A DNA stretch of 64,000 bases from Bedellia somnulentella (Eukaryota > Arthropoda > Insecta > Lepidoptera > Bedelliidae). Position 1 is the stretch's first letter, and every line of letters starts with the position of its first letter. The notes beneath the pieces are model-generated. The model searched no databases and was not told where the DNA came from. It worked only from the letters and a program-made list of their open reading frames with translations. Shown one piece after another: positions 36,630 to 48,400 of the stretch. The translations under genes and the position numbers were made by a program. The stretch spans positions 6,386,001 through 6,450,000 of the forward strand of contig OY755172.1 in assembly GCA_963576735.1 (NCBI GenBank). Direction: 5' to 3'.

Positions 36630-39600
36630 GTGGTGACTATACCATACGGTCAGTGACGTGTCGACGGTGCGGACGAAGTACAGATGGAAAGACCAGCAGA
36701 TTGTCATCGCTTTTTTGGATGACTCTTGCGGCTCACCAAATATTTTGATTTGCAATTTGAATTGTAATTTTAACACAACTTAACATCAAATTAAAATTTT
36801 GAGAAAATAAGCAAATCAAAATAGATCGTGCATCGTCGAGCCGTCAGTACGACTGTATTATAGTATTGTAAGTATATGAAGGAGACATATTTTGCAATCA
36901 AAGTGAAAACGCTCTTTTTTAATGATGGACATTGCCCACGTATTTTCATAGGGACGCGATCATGTCGCAGGAGTATGCGCGTGACGGCGCGAGACTGTGA
37001 ATAATAGTTGTTAACTTTATAGTAATATATTTTTTAGGTTAAGATAACGTCTAGACTGACATTCAACTCGGTATGAAAATGACTCGACTGTTGACGCTCT
37101 TTATATGACGACTGAGATGACACTGTCTTATTGAAAGTACACGAACATAGCATAACAAGCTGGTGATTGGGCTTAGCAATTATTACATCGGCCCTTCACC
37201 ATTTCTATCACAATTTCTTCCTATATTTGTAATGCTATAAATGGTGAAAGAGTCACTAATCCAGAAAGTCTGACCAGCCTTTGAGAGTAATATATGTGTG
37301 TTGTGTATGTGTGTAAGGACAAAGCAAGTTGGCCGGATTCCGTCCACACGGGACGGGAAGTCTCGACGCCGGTTTTCACACTGCCAGTTGGATCAGTGAG
37401 TATCCCTCATCGCACTTGCTCCGCTCTATACTTTGTAAAAAACTCTAACGTGAGATGACTGAATAATATATTGATAAGATTTTCTACGCTAAGTTATTAT
37501 AAATATTATTAAAAGACTATGACATTAACTTAAATTTACATATCTTTTTGGTATATACAAGAACGGTTCCATAGAACAAGCGGACAATACTCATGTTACT
37601 GTTACTGATGATGGAACCATCGCGAAGTACTTAACGCCGTCTCGCCACCGAACGTTAGCCGGTGTATTTGATAGGAAGGCATAAGATTACTAGAATTACC
37701 ATATTATATGAGCACGTGATAAAAAGCCTTACGTTAAATTGCCTTCTCTTATATATCAGTAATTCGCGTATCTTATAGATTTCGAATCAGCCGAACTATA
37801 ATGCTATAACTTAAATTGTTTTACAATTTGACATGTTCTGCGTATATACCCAATATGCGCAATGTTTTTTTATAGTTCAGTGTCTTACCTGATATGTACG
37901 TTAATGCATGTCGTGCAATTGATAGATGTTACATCTCAATGAACTCGCACGTTCGGTGACGAAGGCGCTCTACAACACTAATGAATAAAAAGACAAAAAC
38001 AAGTTTGTCGACAAAAGATTGAACCGAGTGAGAGGTGATTGCGCACTGCAATATTAATTATAAAACTATTGTTACAAATAAAACTTGAAGTGACTAAATT
38101 AGATGTCGTATATTTATACTTTCTAAATTAAAAGCAATGATAAGTGTTGTAAATAAATAATTTAAATTTAACTGTTGATATAGGTATATTATATTTATTA
38201 TTATTGTTACTTAATTTGATAATGAAAATAACATGGAACGTATCAAAGAGATGTTTGTCGCGATCTGCCGACAATGAGTTACCAAACAGCTGCTAATATC
38301 CTTCCCGAGTACTGTGTCCGCTATTTCAGCACCGTGTTGTACATGCGCTCGATCGGTTCACCAATGTGCCAATTTCTTAGTAGTTCACAACGAATAGTTT
38401 GTGGAGATAAGAAGCGCGTCATCATCTCACCATATACCGTAGTTACATAAATTCTGGTGCTCTCGTTAACTATAAATCAACGCGCACATGATAAGAGCGA
38501 GCACGCCTCCAGTACGTGCATGGTCTATGGCACCTCAGCAATACTCAGCCGTAGACCATACACTGCAAAGTAATACTCAAAGCTTACGATCCTCACGAAA
38601 TAAACCCCGTTTTATTCCGTGACTCCGACGAGATCTGATTCTGGATAATCTTGCCAAAGTCTCGCTTCAGTTATTTATTATTCATTTTGATGGCCCAAAC
38701 TTTCGAGAATATTCTAAAATGTACCTGCACATATTACCAAAAATAATTAAACGATTGCAATATCGTTGTGATAACCTTAACATACAGACCAGATTGGCAA
38801 TGCTACCCCATCAGAGCTGCGCTACCCGCAATTATATATTAGGATAAACTTACAACTCAGCTAGCGATTTGACAACTGCCATATGGTAATATTCAATAAT
38901 GAATAGGTCATAATTTAGTTTAAGTTAAAAAATAAGTTGCAGTCATATTGATAGTATTTTAGCGGTAATAAAAATGATATATATAAATGTAATATATTAT
39001 TGTAAAGAGTATATTAGAATTGTGATAGCAACGAGCTATTGTTTCTCACTTGTACCTTCGACTCCACAAACAGTGGAGATAACACGCACGTGTGTCTCGG
39101 CTGAAATCGGATCTACGGGTGATCATAATAAACCTACTCATTTTACTTCTATGTGCGAAGTGCTACGCCTGACTAGATTTCGTGTCGTGCAAAGTGGCTT
39201 TTGTCGCAAGGTTTCTACTAACCCTCATACATGTGTAGAACTGAAACCTTTCGATTAATAAATAGTCGTCGGTGCAACCGAGCAAAACATGCTTATTTTA
39301 TACTAACTCTTGCTATTTTTATTCGTCAAGAAATCGGTAAAACAAATAATTTTTTGAATCGAAATGTTTATCAATCAAATAAACATACAATGAAGATATA
39401 TCTCCGAAAGTTCAATTTCAAAAGACATTTGCAAAGAGTTAGCTCTACCCCCTTCAGTTCCAACCGATCTCAGTAAATTGGAAGCTACTAGAAAAATTTA
39501 ATTTGTTTATTTTGTAAGTGATAGATTGTTTTTATTATTTTGTCTTAAGTATATTAAAGACAGATTTTTATTTTATAGATTGAGTAGTAAATAATGTTAT

Positions 39601-42600
39601 TTACGTACGCTGGTACCTTTTATTTATTTAGCTAAATTTTGCTCAATGTTGTTTACACTCAACACCAAAGTCATAATATTAATATAATAATTCTTTATAT
39701 CACATATCAGTACAAAGTCACGTGATAATATTTGCGTTTTTTATATGTTTGATGACAACGAACGCATGAAGCACGTGATCCGCCCCGCACGCCGCGGACT
39801 GTCACCGACCCAACTGAGCTCTAGTCCAGCTCTAAGTCTTTTTGATCACCTCTTTGATTGCCTGTATGCTTGTGTAAACGCGACAGCACACACAACTGAA
39901 TATTTCCGGTTAAGCGGAGTTCTTGTCAAGTAGACGATAATATTGGCGAGACCAATCCACCTAGACAAGAAACGGCCAGCTTAACAAGCCGTCGACTCTA
40001 CTGTCATCTATACTTGAACTCATATTGACCCTGCAAAACTTCCGATTTCTCAAACCCTAATAATTTTAACTTTCAGATATTTTTTAAATATACAATCTAT
40101 TTAAAATAAGTTTTTATCACAATATTTTGCCGATGAACCCCATAATTGTGTGTTTAAATTTACCATAATAATTATTATATTTTTACATGTATATAGATAA
40201 GTTTCATAATTGTAAAGTTTTCGAAATGGTTTTTGTTCTAAACATCACTTATGCTATAATTACTTGTCTTATTCTCGTAAGTAATAAAATCCATGTAATT
40301 ATTCGAAACACATAATGATAAAATTAGTTACATATTAGTTAATAATTTACCCATCATTATTATAATTTTGTCTGTAAATACGCCTGATTCCAAATAAACA
40401 ATAAACTCATATGTGGGCAATCATAGCTAAAAATATGTCTCCTGTTAAAGCTACCTATCAATGTACGGTACGTTTAAGATAAAGATATGATAAAATACGT
40501 AAATATATCTGAGAAATATATTATATATTGAATAAGAATCGAATTCACAACAAGACCATCTGAGGACAGAGAGATCAATTCGGCGAAGGTGCATGGCGCA
40601 CCGGGGAGCCAGTTGCTAAATGATCGAGTGGCTACCCCCAGCGTCGTTGTTATATTGTGTTGACCTCACACCTGACAGCAAGCCAACATGCAATATATAG
40701 GCTTATATATAGATTTAAGATGTGTTAGTTTCGCCTTAGATTCGGCTGATTGTCGATTGTTGGTTACCAGTAGCTGTAAGAGTGTATGCTTATGATCAAA
40801 ATGGTGTTATTCTTTGCTTTGATCTTCGTTGGGTTGTAAATATCACAGGAGTTAGTACCACAACTGTCAGCTTGGTTAGCGAATAGCACCCCTCTATGAG
40901 CTACATTCTCATTGAAAGCTTTCACCACGATAAGTGAAGTATTGCCTCTTGTCCGAACCGATGAGTCTCGGCCGAAACAAGCTGGCAGTTATTCTACTGT
41001 GATATTCATAATACTATTTATTTTATTTTCTAATAGATATATTATTTATAATGACTTTAATGTTGGATAATAATTGTGAGCGTGTTCGTTAAAATATATT
41101 ACATTAAAATCAAATAAGTATAGATGTTATTTTATATGATAAAGGTCCAGAATGTGTTCCAAACATATTAATTTTATAAATGATAGTTATGTATGATATA
41201 TGAAATGAAGATGTTTTTGTTAATTCGTTTAATGAAATAAATGTTCATGAAATGAAATGGAATAATGTTAAAAGTATTACTATATATTATATTATTTTAA
41301 AATATCCCAAGTTGTATAATGTTTCACATGAGCTCTCTATGTACGTAATCTTTGTGAATGCATTTGTCGTTGCCAGTTGTTCAGTTTGTTAGTGAGCAGT
41401 CATACAATACATCACACTGCTAACTCATTATATTTGTTATCCATTCAAATAGAGTAGTTCGAAAATGCAAAAGCATACCTTTGTCAAGTGTTGCCATTGA
41501 ACCAATATTTCATATAATTTTAGCGTTATTACCTTTATCTGTTTAATATTATATATTGCCTACATACAAATTATATTACCTATAAAATATCTTATTTGTA
41601 TGCATAAAGTATTTTACTTAAATCATGGAGATTATTTTGTATCGCATATCAAAGATATATTTTTAGGTGATTTAATAGATACCTGGACGTTGCTAAAAGA
41701 TTGAGATGTTATTTTTGCAGCACAACGTTTATCTATTGCCCATTGGAAAGCTCAGATATTATAAAACTACTTGTGAATAGATTTTAATACGAACAATACT
41801 GAACTTGCTATGGAACAACTCTCGACCTATTTTATTATTATTTTAATCTGACGGTTTTATTCATAGATTACCTATTTACAAATATAAATATTAGATTTTA
41901 TTAAAACTTCTCTTTTATTTCACTACATATCCCTAATTAGTAAACACAATGGGTAACGCAGTGGAACATTTTCCACTTATAGATACAAGGGGCTCGCCTT
42001 TTACCCAACACCTCTATGCTATTTCTGTCATGTGAGGTTTATTTCAAAATATTGCTAAAATGAAAAAACACATCATGAGGAAAATCATATGGCAGATTTA
42101 TTACAAAAAGTCATGTGAAAGTTTGTAGAAAAAAAAACATCATACCGCATTCAACGTTATGTTGTACTCATATTTCAAGACCCGATTTATACTTTATATG
42201 GGGAAAATCTCTCCGACGCACATAGGGACAACACCCTCACTTACGACGACAAAAATCAATTTATTTCATGAGCTTAAATCAATAAATTATTACATATTTA
42301 GTTAGACCGATGAACGAAGCATCGCTTGGCAAACAAAAGAAATTCCAGGTAGCATCCCAATTTTTTTTGTGACTTACCGAACCAAGCGTTTGTCTCACGC
42401 TCAAACAATAGCCCAGTTGCCCTCGGAAATTCAACGAAGTAACTAGTCCCGTCTTGTGTTTTGTGCTCAACAATTGTGAAGGTTTTACCATGAAAAGTGA
42501 AGCTACAGGTATGGCGTTTATTTCGTATATTTCTAATCTAAGTTTTAATGGGTTTTAGACGTAAGTTTCACCGATTTACCAGAACTCTTAATTTTACTTT

Positions 42601-43225
42601 AAAAAAATCCATAACCTTACATTTTTATAGAGTTTTAAAAAAAGTTAGGCATAGTTAAGCCTAGTCTATTAATTTATTGGCTTTAACAACTTTTTGTTAT
42701 TGTAATGTTATAGAAATTAGCGTCCCTTTTTTTCCCCTTTGTTAAATATTGCCTTTTTTCGCAGGTAGTCGTAAAGTGACGAGAAATGAACTGTTTGGTG
42801 TATTAAGAAGTGAAAATTTTGATTGAAGAATGAAAATACGTGATTCTGTGTATAAAGGAATCCGATGTATATTTGTTTAAGCGTAGTTAACCATTATAGG
42901 GGTAATACAAAGATTAAAGAAGAAATTCGATCGTTTACCTGAGCCATAAAGATATACAAATTGATGTGCTAAGCATTAGTTATAAAAACAAAGTAAAAAC
43001 ACTTGAATTTTTGTTTAAACAGTGAAATAAAGACCTTAACAGTAAAAATATAAAATTAAAAAAAAAACTAGATTTTTGTCGCCCTAAGTAAGTAATCTGT
43101 CCCTGTGTGCGACGGATATGTAATCCATAAGTGATTCCAAAAGCAGTGTCCCGTAACGGCTAACAACAAATGAAATAAACTACACAAATGACTGAAACAA
43201 AAAACCATAGGTGAAGGATTAATGA
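36630..43225. other. 3' UTR and intergenic region between Glut4EF-like gene and Serinc
   Basis: About 6.6 kb of AT-rich sequence. The left part is probably Glut4EF 3' UTR; several AATAAA signals occur (for example near 38077) but none can be chosen. A short hairpin is at 38516-38563. No protein gene, CRISPR or full mobile element was recognised up to the SINE-B cluster. Confidence 0.55.
38516..38563. other. Short imperfect hairpin
   Basis: GTGCATGGTCTATGGC at 38516 can pair with GCCGTAGACCATACAC ending at 38563, giving about 16 pairs with one wobble and one mismatch around a 16-nt loop. It is shorter than a typical microRNA precursor. It could be a 3' UTR structure or chance. Confidence 0.35.
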
Positions 43226-44714
43226 AACATAACATAAACGTTCACGCCGATTATTCCCGAAGGGATTGGCAGGGGGCTTTGTTAACTGGTTTTCAGAGTA
43301 CCCACATTTTGCATGGACAGTGTACTCACGTGATAGGGGGCAGGCCTATCGCCGTTTTGTACGAATACACTCTCACATGACTTAAGTACAACTCAGCCAT
43401 GTGGGTTTCCTCACGATGTTTTCCCTCACTGTAAACAACCATGATAAATTAACCACACATAATGTTTGTTAACGGTTGAAACATGGCCGAGTTGTACTTA
43501 GCCATGTGACAGTGAATTCGTACAAAACGTCGATAGGCCTGCCCCCTATCACGTGAGTACACTGTCCATGCAAAACGTGGGTACTCTGAACACCAGGTGA
43601 CAAAGTCACGTGATGTTCAGTTTAAAGGGATTTGTTAGTTTTACAATAATACAGTGGATACTTGCTAATAGTTTGTTGCTAATACCACTGAACCTGAAAA
43701 TTAAGATAATTCCGTGCGTCATCGGTCGGAGCGCCATAAAGTTGACAGCTAAAGGTATTATAATTCTGCCAACCCGCACAACTCCAGCATGCTCTTCTCA
43801 TTGTAGGCCTACCGATGAAGAATTATATGTGACGTGTGTTGATATCTATGAGCGTAGACGAGGAGTAAATTACCGGAGCATAACTAATCAATATTAGACC
43901 ACTTATCGTTCAAACAATGAGAGCTCAAATCCTGGGTCAGGCCTACGCCTACACCAATTTGTTTTTTCTAAAGTTATATGTGTAAAGAAAGAAACACAGT
44001 TTACGGGCATGACACGGATCCGTGACATACGAAAGGGTACTCACGTGATAGGTGGCAAGCCACTATCACATAACTGAGTACAACTTAACCATGTGGGTTT
44101 CCCCACAATGTTTTCCCTCACCGTTAACAACCGTGATAAATTAATCACACATATAACTTAAGTCTTTTTGTTCATGAAAACCTCATGTGGGGATTATTAC
44201 TAATAAATAAAGGAAAGAAAAATTTCGACACAGGCGGGAATCAAACCCGCGACCTCTTATTTATTCTTGATTTATTAGTAATAATCCCCACATGAGGTTT
44301 TCATGAACAAAAAGACTTAAATTATGTGATAGTTTTAGTTAGTTAATATATTAGTTATATTAACTCCCAAAATACTCATTAGTAATCTGAAATGTGAGTT
44401 CCAATCCTGGGACGGGCCTACACCAATTTGTCTTTTCTAAAGTCATATGTGTGGTTAATTTATCATGGTTGCTAACGGTGAGGGAAAACATCGTGAGGAA
44501 ACCCACATGGCTGAGTTGTACTTAGTCATGTGACAGTGTACTCGTACAAAACGGCGATAGGCCTGCCCCCTATCACGTGAGTACACTGTCTAAGCAAAAC
44601 GTGGGTACCTTCTCTGGAAACTAGATGGCGCTTGCCATGTGAGTTCAGGAGTATTGGTACCTCTGCCAACCCCTTCGGGGATAAAACGGCGTGAACGTTT
44701 ATGTATATGTATGT
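43226..44714. mobile_element. Cluster of SINE-B copies in both orientations, interrupted by a MITE
   Basis: At least five pieces of one family are seen: 43226-43457 (-), 43470-43620 (+), 43928-43986 (+, 5' part only), 44030-44157 (-) and 44391-44714 (+, longest). The sense order is ATCCTGGGACGGGCCTACAC, TTATCATGG, CCCACATGGCTGAGTTGTAC, GATAGGCCTGCCCCCTATCA, CACGTGAGTACACTGTC, CTCTGCC, CCCCTTCGGGG, ACGGCGTGAACG and a TATG-rich end. Neighbouring copies in opposite orientation form long inverted repeats. The TTAA MITE at 44162-44316 landed inside this cluster. Confidence 0.75.
44162..44316. mobile_element. TTAA-flanked foldback MITE carrying a tRNA 3' half
   Basis: The 155-bp element is flanked by TTAA at 44158-44161 and 44317-44320. 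Its arms of about 47 bp start GTCTTTTTGTTCATGAAAAC and are almost perfect inverted repeats. Between them lies minus-strand tRNA-like sequence: GAGGTCGCGGGTTTGATTCC, then CGCCTGTGTCGAAA, i.e. the T arm and acceptor 3' strand. TTAA duplications fit the piggyBac-type group. A shorter relative is at 49536-49653. Confidence 0.85.
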
Positions 44715-45463
44715 TTAACGTTTATGTAATCTGAAATACTTCTTCAACAGCCAAATATGGTAGTATTACTTATAGTGAAGCTAAATGTTTATGATTTCTA
44801 AAGCCAGGCGCACGCGCGTTCGCCGCGCTGTTATCTTCCACCATTCTTCCACCGATTCGGGTACTTGTATGAACGGGGCAACTATTGTGACATTTCTATT
44901 TCAAATAAATAATATAAGTGAAATAAGATGCCGTGTAGTGTGGGCTTAACATAGCACAAATATGTTTCTACCCGCGCAGCGTAAAAAGCAAATTAGGCTT
45001 TTGGTTTGGGGCTTTTGAAGTTATTTAATAGATACTTAATCATCCTTTTAATACCACCATCCTTTACTTCCCATTCTTTCTCTACTCAACTTCAAAAGTT
45101 AGTATTAAAAGATAGTATTTCTATGGATATAATATAAAACAAGTGGGTTCAAGGTTAACTTGACTTGGTTCATTGGATAGGAGTTTCCAAGTGAAACGTC
45201 AACGTAACTTAACGTGTCAACTCATCTTTAATGCCTATATATTGCAAGACTGTAAGAAAGTTGTTTTGTTTTGTTGTTTATTGATTCTATTGTAATTTAC
45301 GGAGTCATTTACTCACATTTACTTCTAAATTGCTTTTCATAAAATGCTTGTCTAAAATACAGAAACCGAGAGATAGAAGCAATTTTTAATTTTCAAGCAC
45401 CATTGTGATACGATAGTGAATGGTGGTCAATCCTTTGTGTGAAACGCAAAAAATAACTGAAAC
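44715..45463. other. Serinc upstream region and 5' UTR
   Basis: A CpG-containing block (GGCGCACGCGCGTTCGCCGC, about 44806-44825) is followed by AT-rich sequence up to the Serinc start codon. It probably contains the Serinc promoter and 5' UTR. No TATA box or start site could be fixed. Confidence 0.4.
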
Positions 45464-45499
45464 ATGGGAGCAGTTCTAGGTCTTCTTTCTGCTGGACAG
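45464..45499 (+). CDS. Serinc: Serinc coding exon 1
   Basis: AACATGG gives a good start context. The exon encodes [12 protein letters not shown] and ends in phase 0 before GTAATT. The family normally starts with this MGA-LG block, which supports the chosen ATG. Confidence 0.9.
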
Positions 45500-48400
45500 G
45501 TAATTATGTTATGCTTTTGTATCCTTTCTCCAATAAACATTTACAGCAACTATGCGTCAATTTGATTAACTGTTGTTATAAATATCATTTGTTTATTCTA
45601 CGATCGGACATGTACACAACCGTTATCTCAACTTAAGGATAATAATCCAACAAATTGTGGTGTAATTGAAAGAATCTTTCTATTATACATCACTATCGGG
45701 AAAACTATGACTAATCAACTACTGTTATCTTCTGATTTCAAGATTTCATTGTTAGTTAATTGTGATAATGTAATTGTTATGATCTAAACAATATTTCAAT
45801 ACAATGAGTGAAAATCAAACATACTCACTTTGCATAACCACAACTCACAAATGTGTGTACGAAATGGCCCCTCAGCAGTAGGGGTGATGCGTATTTATCG
45901 TAACAGATAAATAAAACAGGTATCTATCCGGAACAGTCTGGAACAGATTTCTATATAGAATGTTACCTGTTCCAATGATACCTGTTGTGCTTTTTGTAAC
46001 AGGATACAAAACAGAACAGACTGTGACTGAAAGACTGTTATCTGTCTGTTCTGTTATGCTTGGAACAAGCTCGTAACTCTTCTATCATATTGAGATAGAA
46101 AGAGATAACTGCACATTTTGGAACATCCTCCTAACGTTTCTTTCATATCGCGATAGAAAGAGAAACCAGAACATTTTGGAACAAGCTCGTAACTCTTTTA
46201 TCATATCGAGATAGAAAGAGATACCAGCACATTTCGGAACATGCTCTATGCTCTTCTGTCTAATATATAAGAATGGAGATAGCAGATATTTGATATGTTA
46301 TTTGAAAATATTTATTTTAAACCACACGAAATGGCATCATATCAAACATCAAAAGTATTATAGAATCCAACTAGATTCTCCAAGTTAAAAGCCTAACTCA
46401 CATTACATTTAATTATTTTACAAAGCTAATTTATGAGACTGATCTCACAGTCAATCCGTGTAAATAGTTTGGTGATTGTGACACATTGTTTAGATATAAG
46501 TTTTTAAATGTAAGTAATAATAAATTGATTTCTTAGGATATAATAAACTCGGATTTAAGTACTTAGTAGCTGTTTCATAAAAGAGACCGATTATCCTAAC
46601 CTCATTAAAAATTGTAAACAAATCCGATATAGAAAATAACCTTACCTATTTCTGTTTCATTTGTTAGGGTTAGTTAGAAGAGAGAAACAAAACCAATTAT
46701 AAATTGATCTGCTGTCTCCTTTCTTATATATTAGATAGAAGAGCATAGAGCATGTTCCGAATTGTGCTGGTATCTCTTTCTATCTCGATATGATAAAAGA
46801 GTTACGAGCTTGTTCCAAAATATTCTGGTTTCTCTTTCTATCGCGATATGAAAGAAAAGTTAGGAGAATGTTCCAAAATGTGCAGTTATCTCTTTCTATC
46901 TCAATATGATAGAAGAGTTACGAGCTTGTTCCAAGCATAACAGAACCGACACATAACAGTCTTCCAGTCTGTTATGTGTCGGCCATATAGTAACAGGTTT
47001 TTGGAACTGTTATTTTTCTGGAACAGAAACTGTTACAACAGGTATCTGTTTTAGCCTGTTCCAACTCACCTCTACTCAGCAGGGGATTATAGTCAGCAAC
47101 ATACCTTGAAAATACTTTTATATGTACAAGACATCTGACTGGCTATGTACTTCTTATATGTAGTAATAAGTTTTCATAAAGACTTCTACGCATTAACTGC
47201 TTAAACCAGTCAAGATTGACAGCACAAAGCTGTAAATTACAACATATTGAGTGGCATTCAACAGTCTTCATCAACCCCAATTGGAACTTATGGTTTGAGT
47301 TGAAGTATGTATGTAGATATACATAGACCCCTCAAGCTGCCCAAATGTTTCAAGCAGTTAACAGCCTGGTAAATATATGGGCATCTTACTCTATACAATA
47401 TACCATACAATTCTAAAATCTGATAAATGATGTTCCAGCTGGCTTGTTGTTGTGGTAGTACTGCATGCTCTCTTTGCTGTGCAGCATGCCCATCATGTGC
47501 CAACTCCACATCTACCAGATTGATGTATGCTTTCATGTTACTTCTTGTAATGATCGCTGGAAGTGTGGCCCTGGCTCCAGGATTACAAAATGAACTTAAG
47601 AAGGTAAGTATACATAAAGTTTTGGATGAAGTATAAATAAAATGTTTAAAAATTGAGAACAGAAAAAACATGATCTAAAATAATCTCATATAATGTTATT
47701 TACTCTCTGCACTCATTAAATGCAGAAGATTTTTTTTGACAAGTAAGTTAGCATAAACATATAAGGTGTTATATTGGATAGGAATAGGGTACTTCCATTA
47801 AACTTTATAACAGATTTTACGCATAAAGATCCTGTTATGAGGTCATTCTTAAAAATACTAAAGATCAAATACAAGTTGTTCAGTGATATCAAGCTTAGAA
47901 GCTGTGTTCTTTTCTTTTAGGTGCCATTTTGCGCAAATTCAACTGGAATAATACCATCAAACTTCAAAATTAACTGTGATGAGGCTGTTGGATATCTTGT
48001 GGTTTACAGGTAGGTAATAATGTAACAAATAAAATTTATCTTTTCCTTTATTGTATTTTGGGAGCTACTATATAAGTGCTTTATTTCTTCCAGAATGTGT
48101 TTCATCCTATGCCTATTCTTCCTACTTATGGCATTAATGATGATAGGCGTGAAATCTTCTAAAGACCCTCGTGCTGGTATTCAAAATGGGTAAGTTTAAC
48201 TATAAATGTATTATGTTTGTGATCCCCTCAGCAATAGCATAGCATCTTCTTTTAAGTTCCTACATATCAAATCTTAATTAATTTATATTTCCAAAATAAC
48301 ACATAAGACATTATAAATGTTATATTGTCTCTGTATAAATCTTTCAGTTTTTGGGGTATCAAATATCTGCTTGTGATTGGTGGTATTGTCGGCGCATTCT

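Noticed and set aside
42279..42491. 70-codon minus-strand frame with NWDATWNFFCLPSD
   Set aside because: It vaguely recalls short frames repeated in moth genomes, but no ends, second copy or domain could be shown in this window.
46070..46260. CRISPR-like regularly spaced repeats (about 58-bp period)
   Set aside because: The units belong to the arms of a hAT foldback element with 8-bp duplications in a eukaryotic intron; no spacers of unique sequence.
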